64,000 nucleotides of DNA from Schistocephalus solidus (GCA_017591395.1 WEDG01001078.1:62001-126000), one strand, 5' to 3'. Shown: positions 23,888 through 34,439, numbered from the stretch's first letter. Made by a program: numbers and translations. The notes: generated by a model not told the origin, from the letters alone.

Positions 23888-24001
23888 CGCACTATGCATG
23901 CAAATGAGATTTCAATCAAAGTTCCGGTCAGGGTCGATACAACGGCTGATTCCAGCATGATGCATGTTATATAGACATTTTCCGTCTGGCTTATACGAAG
24001 G
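23888..24001 (-). CDS. Candidate exon of the FHIP-like gene (tentative)
   Basis: A 114-bp candidate ending 'LIEISFACIV' plus two bases of an Arg codon at a GTGCG|GTGTTA site. Joined to the 18904 exon it would read 'ACIVRYLMPL', which fits the family pattern 'xxLVLRYLxP' and fits the phase. The acceptor 'caatacttcctcttag|C' follows a long CT microsatellite. The donor is weak and the N-terminal half does not resemble FHIP clearly, so this could be chance. Some exon supplying the 'SLxLFxTLL' helix must exist between 26.5 and 18.9 kb if the gene is intact. Confidence 0.3.
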
Positions 24002-24035
24002 CTAAGAGGAAGTATTGTACACCTCACAAACATTG

Positions 24036-24063
24036 GGAGAGAGAGAGAGAGAGAGAGAGAGAG
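24036..24063. repeat. (GA)n microsatellite
   Basis: About 14 perfect GA units. On the transcribed (minus) strand it is a CT tract about 35 bp upstream of the tentative exon at 24001. Confidence 0.95.
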
Positions 24064-26350
24064 AACAAGATTCGAGTGTTGGGGAGAAAGAGAGTTTTGT
24101 GTGAGTTCTCTAACGCGAACTCGAAATACAGTGCACATCACGTGATCAGCTGTTCACTACAGATTGAGAGCAAGATGGGACAAACGGAATTAGACTGTGA
24201 AGCATCTGTTTTCAACAAATATCGCAAAAAGGCGAATTCTACCCATGAAAAAAGTCAACTAGTAATCCCAAGGTGTAAGTTTATCACATATTTTGACTGC
24301 CTCACAGATATCGATGGAAAGACATTAGCAAATGTCCATAGGCAACATAAAGGCTAGGCTCTGAAATCAGTTTTTCATCAAAATCCCGATGAAATTTCGT
24401 AAAGTCTTCAGAGCAAGCGTGGATATGGAACAGCACAACAATATACATTGATAGTCGAGGAGAGCTAAACACGAGGCAAAACTAGCTAGGAATGGACAAT
24501 CAGAGAATACGTCGTAAACAGTGATAAACAGTAGCAGTCAGACAAAACTGACTTGAATGAAGTGGTTTTGAGCCAGGGATAACAAAGGCACATGTTCAAG
24601 ACATAGGCAGGCAAAGGTGTCTTTATAACAACGACTGAGTTATTTAACTGAAGGAATAAACTAGGAGATTCAGTAAAATTTACGGCTAAGAATAATTAAC
24701 GTCTGAGAAGACTGAAGACACTCGGCTCATGGACGAGGGTTGGTGCTGGGGTAGGGGAGGCTAGCACTCTAATGTGGAGTGACAAGGTTTTCTAGTCAAT
24801 TTTGTCAAGTTCAGGTCTAATACAAGTGGTTGAAATTTTGCAAAGGGAGACTCTGACTCTAAGGTAAGTTTGCACGGGTACCTGTGCCCCTCAAAAAAGC
24901 CCTTTGTGGAACACTACCGGTGGTAGACCAACGGCAAAATTCCGAAAAAATCGAAGAATTTAAGGTAACGAGTGGTTGGATGACCATACTAACCCGTTCC
25001 GAACTACTGCATTAAAAAATCGATAAGTAGGCGTTTAAAAGGGAACGGTGGCTATAGGGGTAAAGCAGTTTAAAAGACGGGAAACGGAAGTAACGCGTTG
25101 GCAATGAACATAAATTTACGTGGCCATGGTCATCGTTCAAGCGCGCTGTTTTTTACCACTGAATTAAACCATATTACACGCCTAAATATCCACATCTATC
25201 TACACGCCAACCTTACCCTGTTCATTGTGGTCATTACCGGGTTACTACGGTCGTACAATACTGGCTAGTGTGGTCGCACAAACCATACTTTGTCAAATTT
25301 AGGTCTGCAAGCCCCCAACTCCATAAAACATTGCACAATATAACGACAATGCAATGAGATTACGAGCACAAAACACCACTAAACAAGCTTTTTTCTGTTC
25401 CCATCGCCTTGAAGGCTAGACATGAATCCAAAGTTGGAATCAAAGGCTAGAACACCCAACTCGAACCAACGCCTATACCTCCACTTAAATGCAGGTTCCT
25501 GAAATAAGAGTCACATGCCATCGCAAAGCACCAGTACATTCACTATCACACCTCTGCGAGTAGGCAGGCCTCTTTGGAAGGCGGAAGGAATCACACACCG
25601 AATGTGGAAACTTGGTGTGCATTTGTCATACCACGCCTTCCTGAGCTGTCAGGCGCCGAAAACTAGTTCTGACCCTACACGAGATTGAGCTGAGCACTCT
25701 GCTTGCATCGTAGTTGCAAAACCTAATCAAGAGAGCGTTGAGACACAGTAAAAGTCCGATGGTGCTTGCTTTTTGAGTTGAGCAGATTGGAGCTCAATTT
25801 ATGCGCTGGGAAGCAGTGCAACTGAGGATTGCACTAACGCGCCTTTGTGGCACTGCCATCAAGATCAGGGATTTTTGGTCGGCACGCCTACGCTTGAAAC
25901 TAATGATTGACAGAGAGATAATTGAAAAGCAGCAGACACGATCGCCTGAAGTTTCGAATTCTTGCTCGAACCCATAATCAGAGACATCATCATATACGGC
26001 TTAGTTATTTCTCTAATTATGGGTTCTAGCAAGATTTCAAAACGTCAGGTGAGTAAAGTTCTTGTACCAGTGATCGCGTCTATATCTTTTCAGTTACTTT
26101 CCGAGACTCGCATTTTCGTTTGTACCAGAAAGGAAGTTTTATAACATAATTAGATGGCTATTTTGCTATATATGACCTTCCAGTCGTTGCGCAGTGAATT
26201 GAAACATCCGGACGGAAAATGTGGTTGTATTTTTCAGGCACTTTCTTGTCCACCACATGTTTGGAAACAATTATGCGAATGGCTTGTTCATTTCGCTACG
26301 CTGAGCATTCTGGGCTGTAAAATTAGACGACAACATGAAAGCTCGTGGAC
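24064..26350. other. Intron of the FHIP-like gene, nothing recognised
   Basis: I found no repeat family member or exon that I can support. A plus frame (25962-26144) is hydrophobic, AT-rich and unassigned; it contains a near-palindromic pair, 'gaattcttgctcgaacccat' and 'atgggttctagcaag', around 25957-26035. Confidence 0.35.
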
Positions 26351-26353
26351 AAC

Positions 26354-26477
26354 CAATTTCCACACTCAAAAAGACAAAAACAAAATTTAACAATGCATCT
26401 AAAAGACAGGATCCGTAGCGCCCCGAAAGTGAAAAAGGGGTGCGTTGCTTTCCTTCCGGTGCGATAAGTAGGCCTAA
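26354..26477 (-). CDS. Candidate exon of the FHIP-like gene (tentative)
   Basis: A textbook acceptor ('ccttctccaaactcttgcag|T') opens a minus frame reading 'LGLLIAPEGKQRTPF' then 'SCLLDALLNF'. The last part could be the FHIP 'SLxLFxTLLxL' helix. It begins in phase 0, as does the end of the preceding exon if that ends TTG|GTACAT at 26567. The donor is unclear (AATTG|GTTGTC at 26354, or AATTTT|GTTTTT earlier). If the 26908 exon instead stops at 26546, this would not be coding. Confidence 0.35.
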
Positions 26478-26566
26478 CTGCAAGAGTTTGGAGAAGGAGA
26501 AGGAGGAAGTTAATTTGCCTCCGGTCGATTTAAAAAAAAAACACTTTAATGAACAGAAAAATGTAC

Positions 26567-26908
26567 CAACGTGTCGCAGAAGTGCAGCCGTCGCATAAAG
26601 ACATCCATGTAAGTGCTCGACCGGTGAACAGAAAGTGAGGTCCGCAGCCGTTCAAAGGAAGGACCGCCAGGACCGTTGGTAACGCCGCCGTCGTTGGAGA
26701 AGGAACGCTCCAGAACCTGGTTGAAGGTGCCCTGGTGGAAAAGATCCTCGCTCCAGGGGCAAAAGCCACCCCCAGTCATTGGCGATGCTTCTGAGTTGCA
26801 GTCAGATAACAGGAATCGCAGTAGGAAGGGCAGAATAGCGCTACCTGCCGCGTGACGCAGAAAGCACTCCAGATAGGCTGTTGCAGTTGCGGTCTCGGGT
26901 CCCGGCGT
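26567..26908 (-). CDS. FHIP: FHIP-like gene, exon with 'TAYLECFLRHAAGS' block
   Basis: The acceptor 'ccctttctcgaatacag|ACG' opens in phase 0, matching the end of the 28949-29035 exon. It encodes 'TAYLECFLRHAAGS' and 'ILPFLLRFLL', the FHIP helices I recall as 'STAYLDLFLRSIS...LLxxFLRFIL'. A Gly/Ser/Pro loop follows ('SPMTGGGFCPWSEDLFHQ'), then 'STYMDVFMRRLHFCDTL', corresponding to the family's 'ILDTLxxRI' helix. The frame could leave by TTG|GTACAT (26567) or run to a TAA at 26546, which overlaps an ATTAAA. I prefer splicing because the conserved blocks continue at 18.9 kb. Confidence 0.75.
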
Positions 26909-27094
26909 CTGTATTCGAGAAAGGGAGACACATTAGGAAAACTGCAAATGTGTCGACGACTTTGAACAACGCTCTCCGAGTTGATAGTTTAAAGTCACAA
27001 GATGGGGTCAACGCATCTGATGTAAGAAACTGATAAAGCTTTTGGTGGCTAACCAGTAAGGGCTTAACGTAAAACAATGCTGGCGACTTCGTAA

Positions 27095-28520
27095 GGGTTA
27101 TGTGCAGCAGATTGCCTAACTCATTAGATGTCTGTATCAGTATTCGAGAAAGATGCAGGACACACATTTTAAGGTGTTATTTTTTTGCTTGTTGTATTGA
27201 ATTGATGCACAGAAAGCTGTTTTATAATAGAGTTCACTTCAGCTCGGTTTTTTATGGGAAAACGGGGCTACATGGGAAAAATCCGAAGTTTCTTACTATC
27301 CAGAAATTTTACGACGCTATTAACATCTACGAGTAAAAGCATTTTGTATTTGTGCGCAGTACTACGAATAAATATTAATATATACCAGAAAAAATTGGAC
27401 GGAAAACGGAACATTTTGTGTTGTTTTCACGAAAATCAGGTGAATGCAGATTTGACAGATCACATTGTTTTCGGAAAAAAACAATGACAGATTCAGTCTA
27501 AAAAATTAGTTTTTCCGAATTTATGACGTTTTGAACAAAAAAATGTTATAAACTTGTGTGAATGCACTTTGTTTTACCACACCGATAAGTAGGACATTAA
27601 ACGCGCATATATACGAGACGTAAAGACACGCCGCCACGGCATACGCGATGCCTGTCAAAGACAATTTCGGTCTGCAGTTGACTATAAATGAAAAAGGAAA
27701 CTTGAAACGAAGGGGCAGAAGATTGACATTTTATCAAAAAATCTAAGTATATATTCGGCCACTCTAACGTGCATTTTAACTCTTAGAAATAGACTGAGAA
27801 GTAAGCAAATATCTCGAAAAACGCCATCTGCATTAAAAAGAATATCCAAAAAGTAACTACATCGGTAAATGATTTTAAGAAATATTTATTTTATTTTACT
27901 TTACTTACTTTACTTGTTTAACTTACTTACTTATATTACTAAACACATCGAACGGAATCGAAATTTAGGGGCAGTCGACTGAAGACACTTAAAATCGTAA
28001 AAAATTAACCACATTTTCGGAGACGATCTGAAACTCATCGCAATAGAAAACCCGAAATAGTTACACAGAAATTTAACAATAGAAAATACACCTTAAAAAC
28101 ACAAGACAGTACGTTTACGATTGTACCTGACGATTCTTAATAAATTTATTAGTCAGTAACCGGCCTAAGAACATGTGAGATTAGGAAATATTTGATTCTG
28201 TGACATCTCTATCGGCACAAGCAAGCGAAAATCTGTTTGCTTTGGTCAAACGCATATAAGACAATGTAGTATTAATTTGTAAACCACAATCAGTCTTATG
28301 TTTCCTAACAATCGATTCTTTATTTATGTAACATTTTGGGGGACGCAGTGTGCGCTGATCTCACATAACGGGCCCTTACTCATGAAATCCATAAGATTTA
28401 ATGAAATAAGGCAGCTACTGCACTTGAGATCGGGAGCAGATATATTTTTTCTCGCCATACATTTCGTGTTGAGGTCTATTAACCGGGGACCAATCTGCGC
28501 TAGCGTAATCTTCGCTACTT
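27095..28520 (+). repeat. Non-coding dispersed repeat family, copy 3 of 4
   Basis: The longest copy, colinear with 55225-56420: 'cagattgcctaactcat', 'ttgttgtattgaattgatgc', 'cgcagtactacgaataaata', 'ttttcacgaaaatcaggtga', 'tcctaacaatcgattcttta' and 'gcgctgatctcacataacgg' all recur with few changes. It fills most of the intron between the exons at 26908 and 28949, on the strand opposite to transcription. A TTTAC/TTACT simple run (about 27890-27935) interrupts it. No coding motif is seen. Confidence 0.65.
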
Positions 28521-28948
28521 AAATATACATAGTTTATAGATGCATGCAAATGACTGAAGTAGACTAAAGCAGATCGTATTCAATCGGCGAGGGGAATTAG
28601 GAAGGTGTCTACCAAACCACAAACGAACTGAAAAATACTAGTCTGGAATTAAATATTACTGTTAATAACGCAAAAGGTGTGATTTTCGTAATCACGAGGA
28701 GCGAAAAGGAGCATAATCAAATACCAAATGTCTTTTGGCTATACACTCAAAGGAAAATATAAACTAAGCATTGGTGTCCACTATTCTACAGACCCAATGA
28801 CAAACATGCGAAAGCCGTGTTTATGATTCTGACTTCTTAGTATTCTTTTGAGATGCCTTCTTAAAAATGAGACTCCTAAAAATCGACAAAAGGCATATTT
28901 TAGAGAATGCTTATAGAAAGGGCATTTCAAAACAGTAGGAAAACAAAC

Positions 28949-29035
28949 CTGTAAAAGAGCTGGAGCCAGAACGGGCAGAAGAAACCCTCTATGCAAACAG
29001 TAAAGCATAGTCTCCTTGATGACGCAGTTAGAAAC
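28949..29035 (-). CDS. FHIP: FHIP-like gene, exon with 'GFLLPVLAPALLQ' block
   Basis: An 87-bp exon bounded by 'cctccttttttaatcgcag|G' and TTACAG|GTTTGT. It reads 'VSNCVIKETMLYCL' then 'GFLLPVLAPALLQ', the most diagnostic block in this window: FHIP proteins carry 'GFL(V/L)PVLxPALxx' here. It ends in phase 0 and joins the 26908 exon cleanly. At its start the phase does not fit the upstream exon (29515) by one base; an extra T in the opening GTTTC run would restore it. Confidence 0.8.
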
Positions 29036-29514
29036 CTGCGATTAAAAAAGGAGGTAATGACAAAGACTGAAGCATCTGTCAGATAGTCTACATAATCGAC
29101 AATAAATATCTTGTCTCCGATATTGGTTAGACTAATAGTCAAGTGTTTGGTGATATTAAGAAATGAAAATCACGCTGTGAGAAAAGCGAGTGTATCGGTG
29201 TTTGCATGAGATCAGGTAACAGATGAATATGATATAATCGACTTCTAAAATATTAGCAGGTGAAAATACAAAAACTAGGATTATTGTGTTACATAAAAGA
29301 CAAAGGTAGTAGCTTGTTCTTTTAAACAAACAAGTAAGGCGAGCTAGGGATGCCCTAGGGATGCGAAAAAGTGATGAACCTGAAGTTCACAACGTTTGGA
29401 GTTCTTTCAGTGAGAATGCTAGTGTAACTCAAGTGCATACTATTTAGTAAATAAACAATGGATATTCTTAAAGTTAACGGAATAAAAACTAAAACAGTCG
29501 AGGTAACGACTCAC

Positions 29515-29690
29515 GTCAAAGATAGAGCAACAAAAACCCCAAAGAGATCCAGGAAGGCGGATAGCGGAAAGCCCTTCTGGATAGATTTCTTAAGACATGC
29601 GACCAGATTTGACCACTGCCCGGGACCGTCTTCAACTGCCAGACTTTTTGGCAGCATATTGAATTGCAGTACCATGTCCGTAATGAGAAC
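29515..29690 (-). CDS. FHIP: FHIP-like gene, exon with 'VLITDMVLQFNMLPKS' block
   Basis: It starts 'acccacaag|GTT' in phase 0 after the exon ending at 29790, giving 'SNLCEVLITDMVLQF', the counterpart of the family's 'SNFCPVLATGLSGLYxxLP'. It continues 'AVEDGPGQWSNLVAC' and 'PLSAFLDLFGVFVALS'. The donor is TTTGAC|GTGAGT, a strong consensus, leaving two bases. A plus-strand open frame covers the same interval (29458-29703) but looks like a shadow. Confidence 0.75.
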
Positions 29691-29789
29691 CTTGTGGGTT
29701 TAACACGAATGCGTGCGTAATGCAAAAAAGGGGCGAAGATAGAAGATAAAAGGATGAAAAGTTTCGCGCACAAATCACAAACAACTTAC

Positions 29790-30365
29790 TTCGCACAAAT
29801 TTGAATTTTTTGCTATTTGGTAACTAGCGCTGAGGTTCGCTGAGGATGATGCGGCAAGCAGCAAGAGGCAGTCACGTGAAAGCCAACTGAAACTTCCGTC
29901 GCGATGAACAAATGGGACAAGTAAGTCACAGATGGACTCAAGCTTCTTAATTCGTCCATTAAAACTTGATGATCTGCCTGTGAAGGGCGGAGATGGAGCC
30001 GATGTGAAAGGCCGCTGGCGTATATGAGGTGACTCGGTAATGCCAGGGCTAACCGGAGTAATTCCAACGCCCATAACGGAAGAGGAAGAAAAACAGGAAT
30101 CAGTCCTTATTGCGGACATCCTAATATTATTTAAATTGGACTGAGCAGCGGATTGTATAAAAGAAGATGGATCCAAACATATCGACCAGAAAAGGTTCTG
30201 ATGGTCAGCTCCAACGAAAGAACTTCCATTTGACAAAGGCGTCCATTGAGCTTGTTTGTGAAGAGCCACACAAATATCATGTAATGTCTGAAGAAGCATG
30301 TTTTCGACGGGTAGCGAAGTCCGCCGAGAACAGACCCATAAACAAGCCATCATAGGTAGGAGAAA
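29790..30365 (-). CDS. FHIP: FHIP-like gene, exon with 'ICVALHKQ' and 'LVPFVHRDGSF'
   Basis: 192 codons between 'ctattcttattttag|T' and TGCGAA|GTAAGT, both strong. The start reads 'LLPMMACLWVC', then 'LQTLHDICVALHKQ', matching the family's 'PLLxLLxxC...LxxLCVALxxxP'. A Ser/Pro-rich loop of roughly 95 residues follows ('SPSFTGRSSSFNGR'-like composition), then 'LVPFVHRDGSF' and 'DCLLLLAASSSANLSA', the family's 'LIPFVHxEGxxGxxARDALLLxxAL'. The exon opens in phase 0 while the upstream exon ends in phase 1; removing one T from the opening TTT would restore the frame. Confidence 0.8.
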
Positions 30366-30817
30366 CTAAAATAAGAATAGATAATTAGGCGAAGTGGGCA
30401 TAATGTTTTTCTGACGATATAATAAATTGCTAATGTTAAGGGCGGTACAACAGCAGTACACAATTCAGAAGATAGTGATAAATTTAATTCACACGGTGAT
30501 CACCCTGCAATCACAGTAACACAACTATCTATGTACTACTGAAGTCCAATTTTTATTATAGTGGGCGAACAGGAACCTTAATATTAATGTGAAGGAAATG
30601 AAATGTTACGACCATTTTATCGGGTTTTGAGGACTGACATTGAAATATAAATTATGCGCAGTGAAATATTCGACAGTTTACTTCTATACATAAAACCTGC
30701 TTTCACTATTGCAAGGTAAAATGCTACGAATCAGTTTGTACACCGAAGTAAAGACAAACAAAAGTTGAAACGGTACAGAAAAATCGCCGAAGAGCTCAGG
30801 AAAGAACAGATATTTAC

Positions 30818-31084
30818 CTCTTTTTGGAGAAAAGCACGGCAAACAGGAGGAGGATATAAGACAGTCATAGAATTGTAAGTATAAAATTTTCAAGCTCTCT
30901 AATTCCATGCCCACACAGTTCTCGTGCCATTCGTACATTTTATTAAACATGTCCATTTTTAGAGCCGCCTCAAAAATTACATGCTCGAAATTCCCGGTTC
31001 CTGGTTTATTGACAAGACTGTCATCAGTAAGGAGTTTCGCGATAAGATCGACGTAGACTGTAAGCTCCGTTACATTAAAACGAC
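30818..31084 (-). CDS. FHIP: FHIP-like gene, N-terminal domain exon 2
   Basis: The acceptor 'gcacttttcaaag|GT' continues the Gly codon split after exon 1 (phase 1, exact fit). It reads 'NVTELTVYVDLIAKLL', 'FEHVIFEAALKMDMF' and 'LESLKILYLQFYDCLIS', helices matching the FHIP N-terminal 'VxNHTxQMxTLL', 'ILxYVVEExILERVL' and 'EQLKLYExLxS' segments. The donor is AAAGAG|GTAAAT, leaving one base. The frame stays open for about 60 codons beyond the donor, but that extension looks intronic. Confidence 0.75.
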
Positions 31085-31119
31085 CTTTGAAAAGTGCATT
31101 TAATGAGAAGATAACATAC

Positions 31120-31248
31120 CTTCAATGGAAGCAAGCCGACAGTGATTCCAGTATGACTTGAGAACTTCTAAATGAACGGCAGCTACGTTGAAACCCGCAG
31201 GTGCAGGTGAGGAGACGGCAGTCGATCCTAACATGAGCACTTGTAACG
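31120..31248 (-). CDS. FHIP: FHIP-like gene, first coding exon
   Basis: The exon begins at 'TACTAATTTTCAG|CG' on the minus strand and has an ATG at 31234-31232, 14 bases in. From there it reads 'MLGSTAVSSPAPAGF' and 'VHLEVLKSYWNHCRL', matching the FHIP N-terminal motif with the conserved Trp ('xxVFKxHWxQVxRIL'). The donor ATTGAAG|GTATGT fits exon 2 in phase. I choose this ATG because the family motif starts soon after it and an intron-type acceptor lies just upstream. The acceptor may join a 5' UTR exon or a trans-spliced leader. Confidence 0.7.
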
Positions 31249-31262
31249 CTGAAAATTAGTAC
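31235..31262 (-). promoter_or_regulatory. Splice acceptor with TACTAAT branch motif before the start codon
   Basis: On the minus strand 'gtacTAATtttcag|CG' places a near-perfect branch-point motif directly before the AG. The first exon after it has only 14 bases before the ATG. This arrangement would suit either a cis-spliced 5' UTR or spliced-leader trans-splicing, which is known in cestodes. The sequence alone does not decide. Confidence 0.4.
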
Positions 31263-33045
31263 ATTTGATTTAGCGCATGCGCTATGGCAGAGTAAAACAC
31301 AGCTGAGTGGCAATAATCAGCACAACACAAATCAAAATTACTAAGGGTATCCAGGTCCATAGGGTCTTAATTGTACATGCACATTTACAGAAAAAATTGA
31401 ATATGCAAAGACTACCTCTAGCGGAATTACGTAATGTTCACACTCAAGTTCACTCTACCATCTGCTTATTCTTGAACTTCACTAAAGTCAAAATCTTCAT
31501 ACTTTCAAACACAATTGTCTTCACTCTGAAGTAATCGAAACATAAGAATAAAGGAGAGCTTAATTTTTTTAACCGTAGCATACAAGAACACTCTTAAGTC
31601 ATTATAACGAGCACAATAATTTTCGAGTGAATACGACATCAAGGTAAGCCTGTTTCATTGACGTGATGTCTGGGTTTTGATCGGTTTTCAGGGAACGCAA
31701 TTGTAGTCAAAACATTTTTATGCATTAAAAAACAGCTCACTAGAAGATTTCACTGGATATGCATAAATGTGAAACCTCTGACATGTTCTCCTCTCCAGTT
31801 ATGCGGATATTTTAATCCAAAAGAGCCAACCCTTAGTATAGTTTTCCCGATTTGGAACTTTTTCATCCTCTTTTCCTAAAGTTTGCATACTTTCGTTTCA
31901 TACTCTAAGCGTTATTTGCGTCGGTTCTTAAGTAAGCAAACATGATACAACATTGCAAACATCTGATCGTGCCTGAGGGCAGCTAACATGTCGCAGTTCC
32001 ACTTATTCCAGTATGTGACTAGCCACCGATACATTCGAAGTGTTGAAATATCAACACGCGTGCACCTGACTTAGGTCATCTCACAGCTAAAGGGGCGCTT
32101 AGTTCTTTAATGTCAAACTTTACCTCCCTCTTTAACAGAATGTAAGGGAACCAATTAGGTGAAGAGAGACCAGAGAACCAATTGCCTGGAGCAAACAGGC
32201 ACTGAAGAAGTATATTCCACTGCACAACCCTGAAAGAATGACCATCCCACATTTCCATGGCAGAAATCTATTGTTTGCGCAAGCAAAGAATTGTAAGCGA
32301 GTGAAGTAGATGAAGAGGGACTTGTAAGGAGTTGACGTTCCTGAACTTGGATTAATTAACATAATTCATCGGATCTTATTGAGTGGTTTTTCTTAGTGAA
32401 GGCACAAAAACAACTACTTTCCCGGCAACAACATAACTTTCTTGTCAGCCAATGAAGAAAAAAAGCAAATGGAAGGCATTCCGGCAACCCCGCTGTTAAC
32501 AACAACTCCTTAGTGAAGCGCTGTCAAAACGCTAATGCATCATTTTATTCCATTATATCAACAGCCAGTTGTAAAACACAAACTTCTTCACAGAACTTAA
32601 GGGGGCAACGGTGTAGAACTCGTTGGAAGTTGCGTATGACCTGAAATTTTAGTCAAATGGTTTCATCAAGCATTCAGTCTGGAGGAGGAGATTCATTTTT
32701 ACTATGGTAGTCGTTCAATTGCCTACGCTGGAGTTCCGGAACATTGACCTGCTGAGTCTTGACTTAGTTAACTAATTGATAGTGGTCAGTAAATCAGTGA
32801 CCTTCTTAAAATAATTGGACATTGAAAGATTGAAACTCCTAGCGAATATCCAGCATTCACCATTTCAGTTGGTGAAACTTCCACCCGAATTCAAAGCCGC
32901 AAATATCTATCGGATGTACAAATTTGGGATAACAAAAGTGCCGGGAATTGTACTTTTGTTCGATTTTTCTGCCTCCGTTGTAAAAACGGAAATAATACTC
33001 AAGAAATCAAAACTGAATTTCCTCGAAGGGACCCTCTTAAACTGA
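31263..33045. other. Upstream region of the FHIP-like gene, nothing recognised
   Basis: AT-rich. A 76-codon plus frame at 32815-33045 leads towards the LINE remnant at 33.1 kb and may belong to it. I can identify no promoter motif. Confidence 0.35.
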
Positions 33046-33129
33046 TGGCACCAATACGGCTTCAGGCACAATATTTGTTAGCTTCCGGTCTTGTTACTCT
33101 CAAATAGCGGTGAAATTTTACATTTGAAG

Positions 33130-34060
33130 AAGATAGAATGGTTAATATAATCTACTTTGCTTTCAGGAGGGCTTTTGATGGCATTTCACAAAAACGTTTA
33201 ATTCGCAAACTTTCTGCCTTGAAGTCCAACCCTACCGTCTTTTAAGCTGGTGTTCTCAAAGATCAGTCCTCGGTCCCTTACTCTTCACAGTCTACGTCAA
33301 CTGTTTTAGCCAAATGTTTGGCTCTAACGCCGTTATGTTTGATGATATTAAAACTCACAGAGCCACCAGATATGATACAAAATTGACACACTTCAGGATA
33401 GTCTGAATCGAATCAGGAGTCACTTCGCGTAATGGATTCTAAGTATTAGCCTTGACAAGTATGTGGTTCTAATACTCTATATCATGAGGACCAATGACAA
33501 TGATACTTCTTCCCGATACCTTCACATCGGTGTTCTAAGGTCGTACCCACTCAAACCCTAGTCAGCGTGTTCAAATGTAACTAAACGAGCAATGCAGGGG
33601 CTGGTCGGTCTGCGAAAAGTCCAGGTAAACAATTGTTTTTTTGTTAGAGCCTACAGGCAGTCGCTCGGTCTTATCAGGAGCATGAATTTCTGACCTGGCA
33701 TTCATGGCTCAAGCATGATTATCAAATGTTGGAACGACTGCAGCCAAAGTTTTTGATAAATGTGAAGAATATTTACGATTTGCCCTACAAAGCTAGATGG
33801 GTTGAACTTTATTCATTTCTTTTAGATTAAAGTCAACTGCATGGAAACCTCCTTCCCCCATACCAGCTTCTTAGAGTTCGCGAGATTGCCCTAGCTTTCC
33901 ATAATTGGTATAGGCTGACTGGACAGAGGCATTTGCGTGATGACCCCATGACAGTTCGTAGAGGGTTATTCAAGACTGGAACGGCCAACATGCCACGGTG
34001 GTGTCCTCAAACAATTTTGAGACCTTTAGATGCAAACCTAGAACTCGTATGCTGAGGGTG
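33130..34060 (+). pseudogene. Decayed non-LTR reverse transcriptase
   Basis: The translation shows 'IYFAFRRAFDGISQKRLIRK', matching the RT motif YFDFxxAFDxxxHxxLxxKL. Some 100 bp on, 'GVLKDQSS' with a frame shift to 'LGPLLFTVYVN' corresponds to GVPQGSVLGPLLF, and 'AVMFDDIKT' to the F/YADD motif with its Ala lost. C-terminal fragments ('SFLEFARLP'-like) follow with many stops. It is a CR1/Jockey-type fragment, more decayed than the elements at 38-44 kb. No ends are visible. Confidence 0.7.
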
Positions 34061-34435
34061 TAATGTACATAAAATGTAGATTATACAAATGGAAGCAGCA
34101 GACGCAGATTTACGCTCTCTGGTATGAATGCTGTAGAATGATTATCTAGCTTTTTGGTGCAGGATAAAGAAGCTTACAGAAAGAAATTCCTTATTCTCTA
34201 AAAAGGAGACTTAAGGTGACTATTGTTGGCTAAACTGGGATTTGAATATGTTGCAGTGGATAATGGATATGGTTTAACATATTAAGTAGTTCTTCATTTT
34301 AGATGAATGTTAACCCTTTTCACCTCAAAATTATACACTTAACTTGATCTAGACAAAAAAGGGCTAAGTAAATGATTTGGAACCCACCTGCATACACACC
34401 TGCATAATAAGTTCGTGATTTGTCAAGCAGTTCGC
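34061..34435. other. No supported feature
   Basis: AT-rich, between the LINE remnant and the first tail copy. It might be LINE 3' UTR but shows no recognisable motif. Confidence 0.35.
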
Positions 34436-34439
34436 AAGA

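Larger units (their letters stand above)
12591..31248 (-). other. FHIP: Gene locus: FHIP-like (FAM160 family), about 18.7 kb
   Basis: This is the gene span; exons are listed separately. FHIP proteins join FTS/AKTIP and HOOK proteins in the FHF complex, which links early endosomes to dynein; that role is family knowledge, not seen here. The assignment rests on an ordered series of family blocks on one strand: 'LEVLKSYWNHC', 'LQTLHDICVALHKQ', 'LVPFVHRDGSF', 'VLITDMVLQFNMLPKS', 'GFLLPVLAPALLQ', 'TAYLECFLRHAAGS', 'YLMPLGDQPAVR', then 'PGPLLSVLLQLLS'. The order matches what I recall of FHIP1 proteins. The nine firmer exons total about 1,100 codons, in the range I recall for FHIP1, which is about 1,000 residues. 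Between about 26.9 and 18.9 kb one or two further exons are expected; two candidates are given. The gene symbol is used at family level; the paralogue is not decided. Confidence 0.75.

Noticed and set aside
29458..29703. Plus-strand 81-codon gene
   Set aside because: It is the shadow of the FHIP-like exon at 29515-29690.
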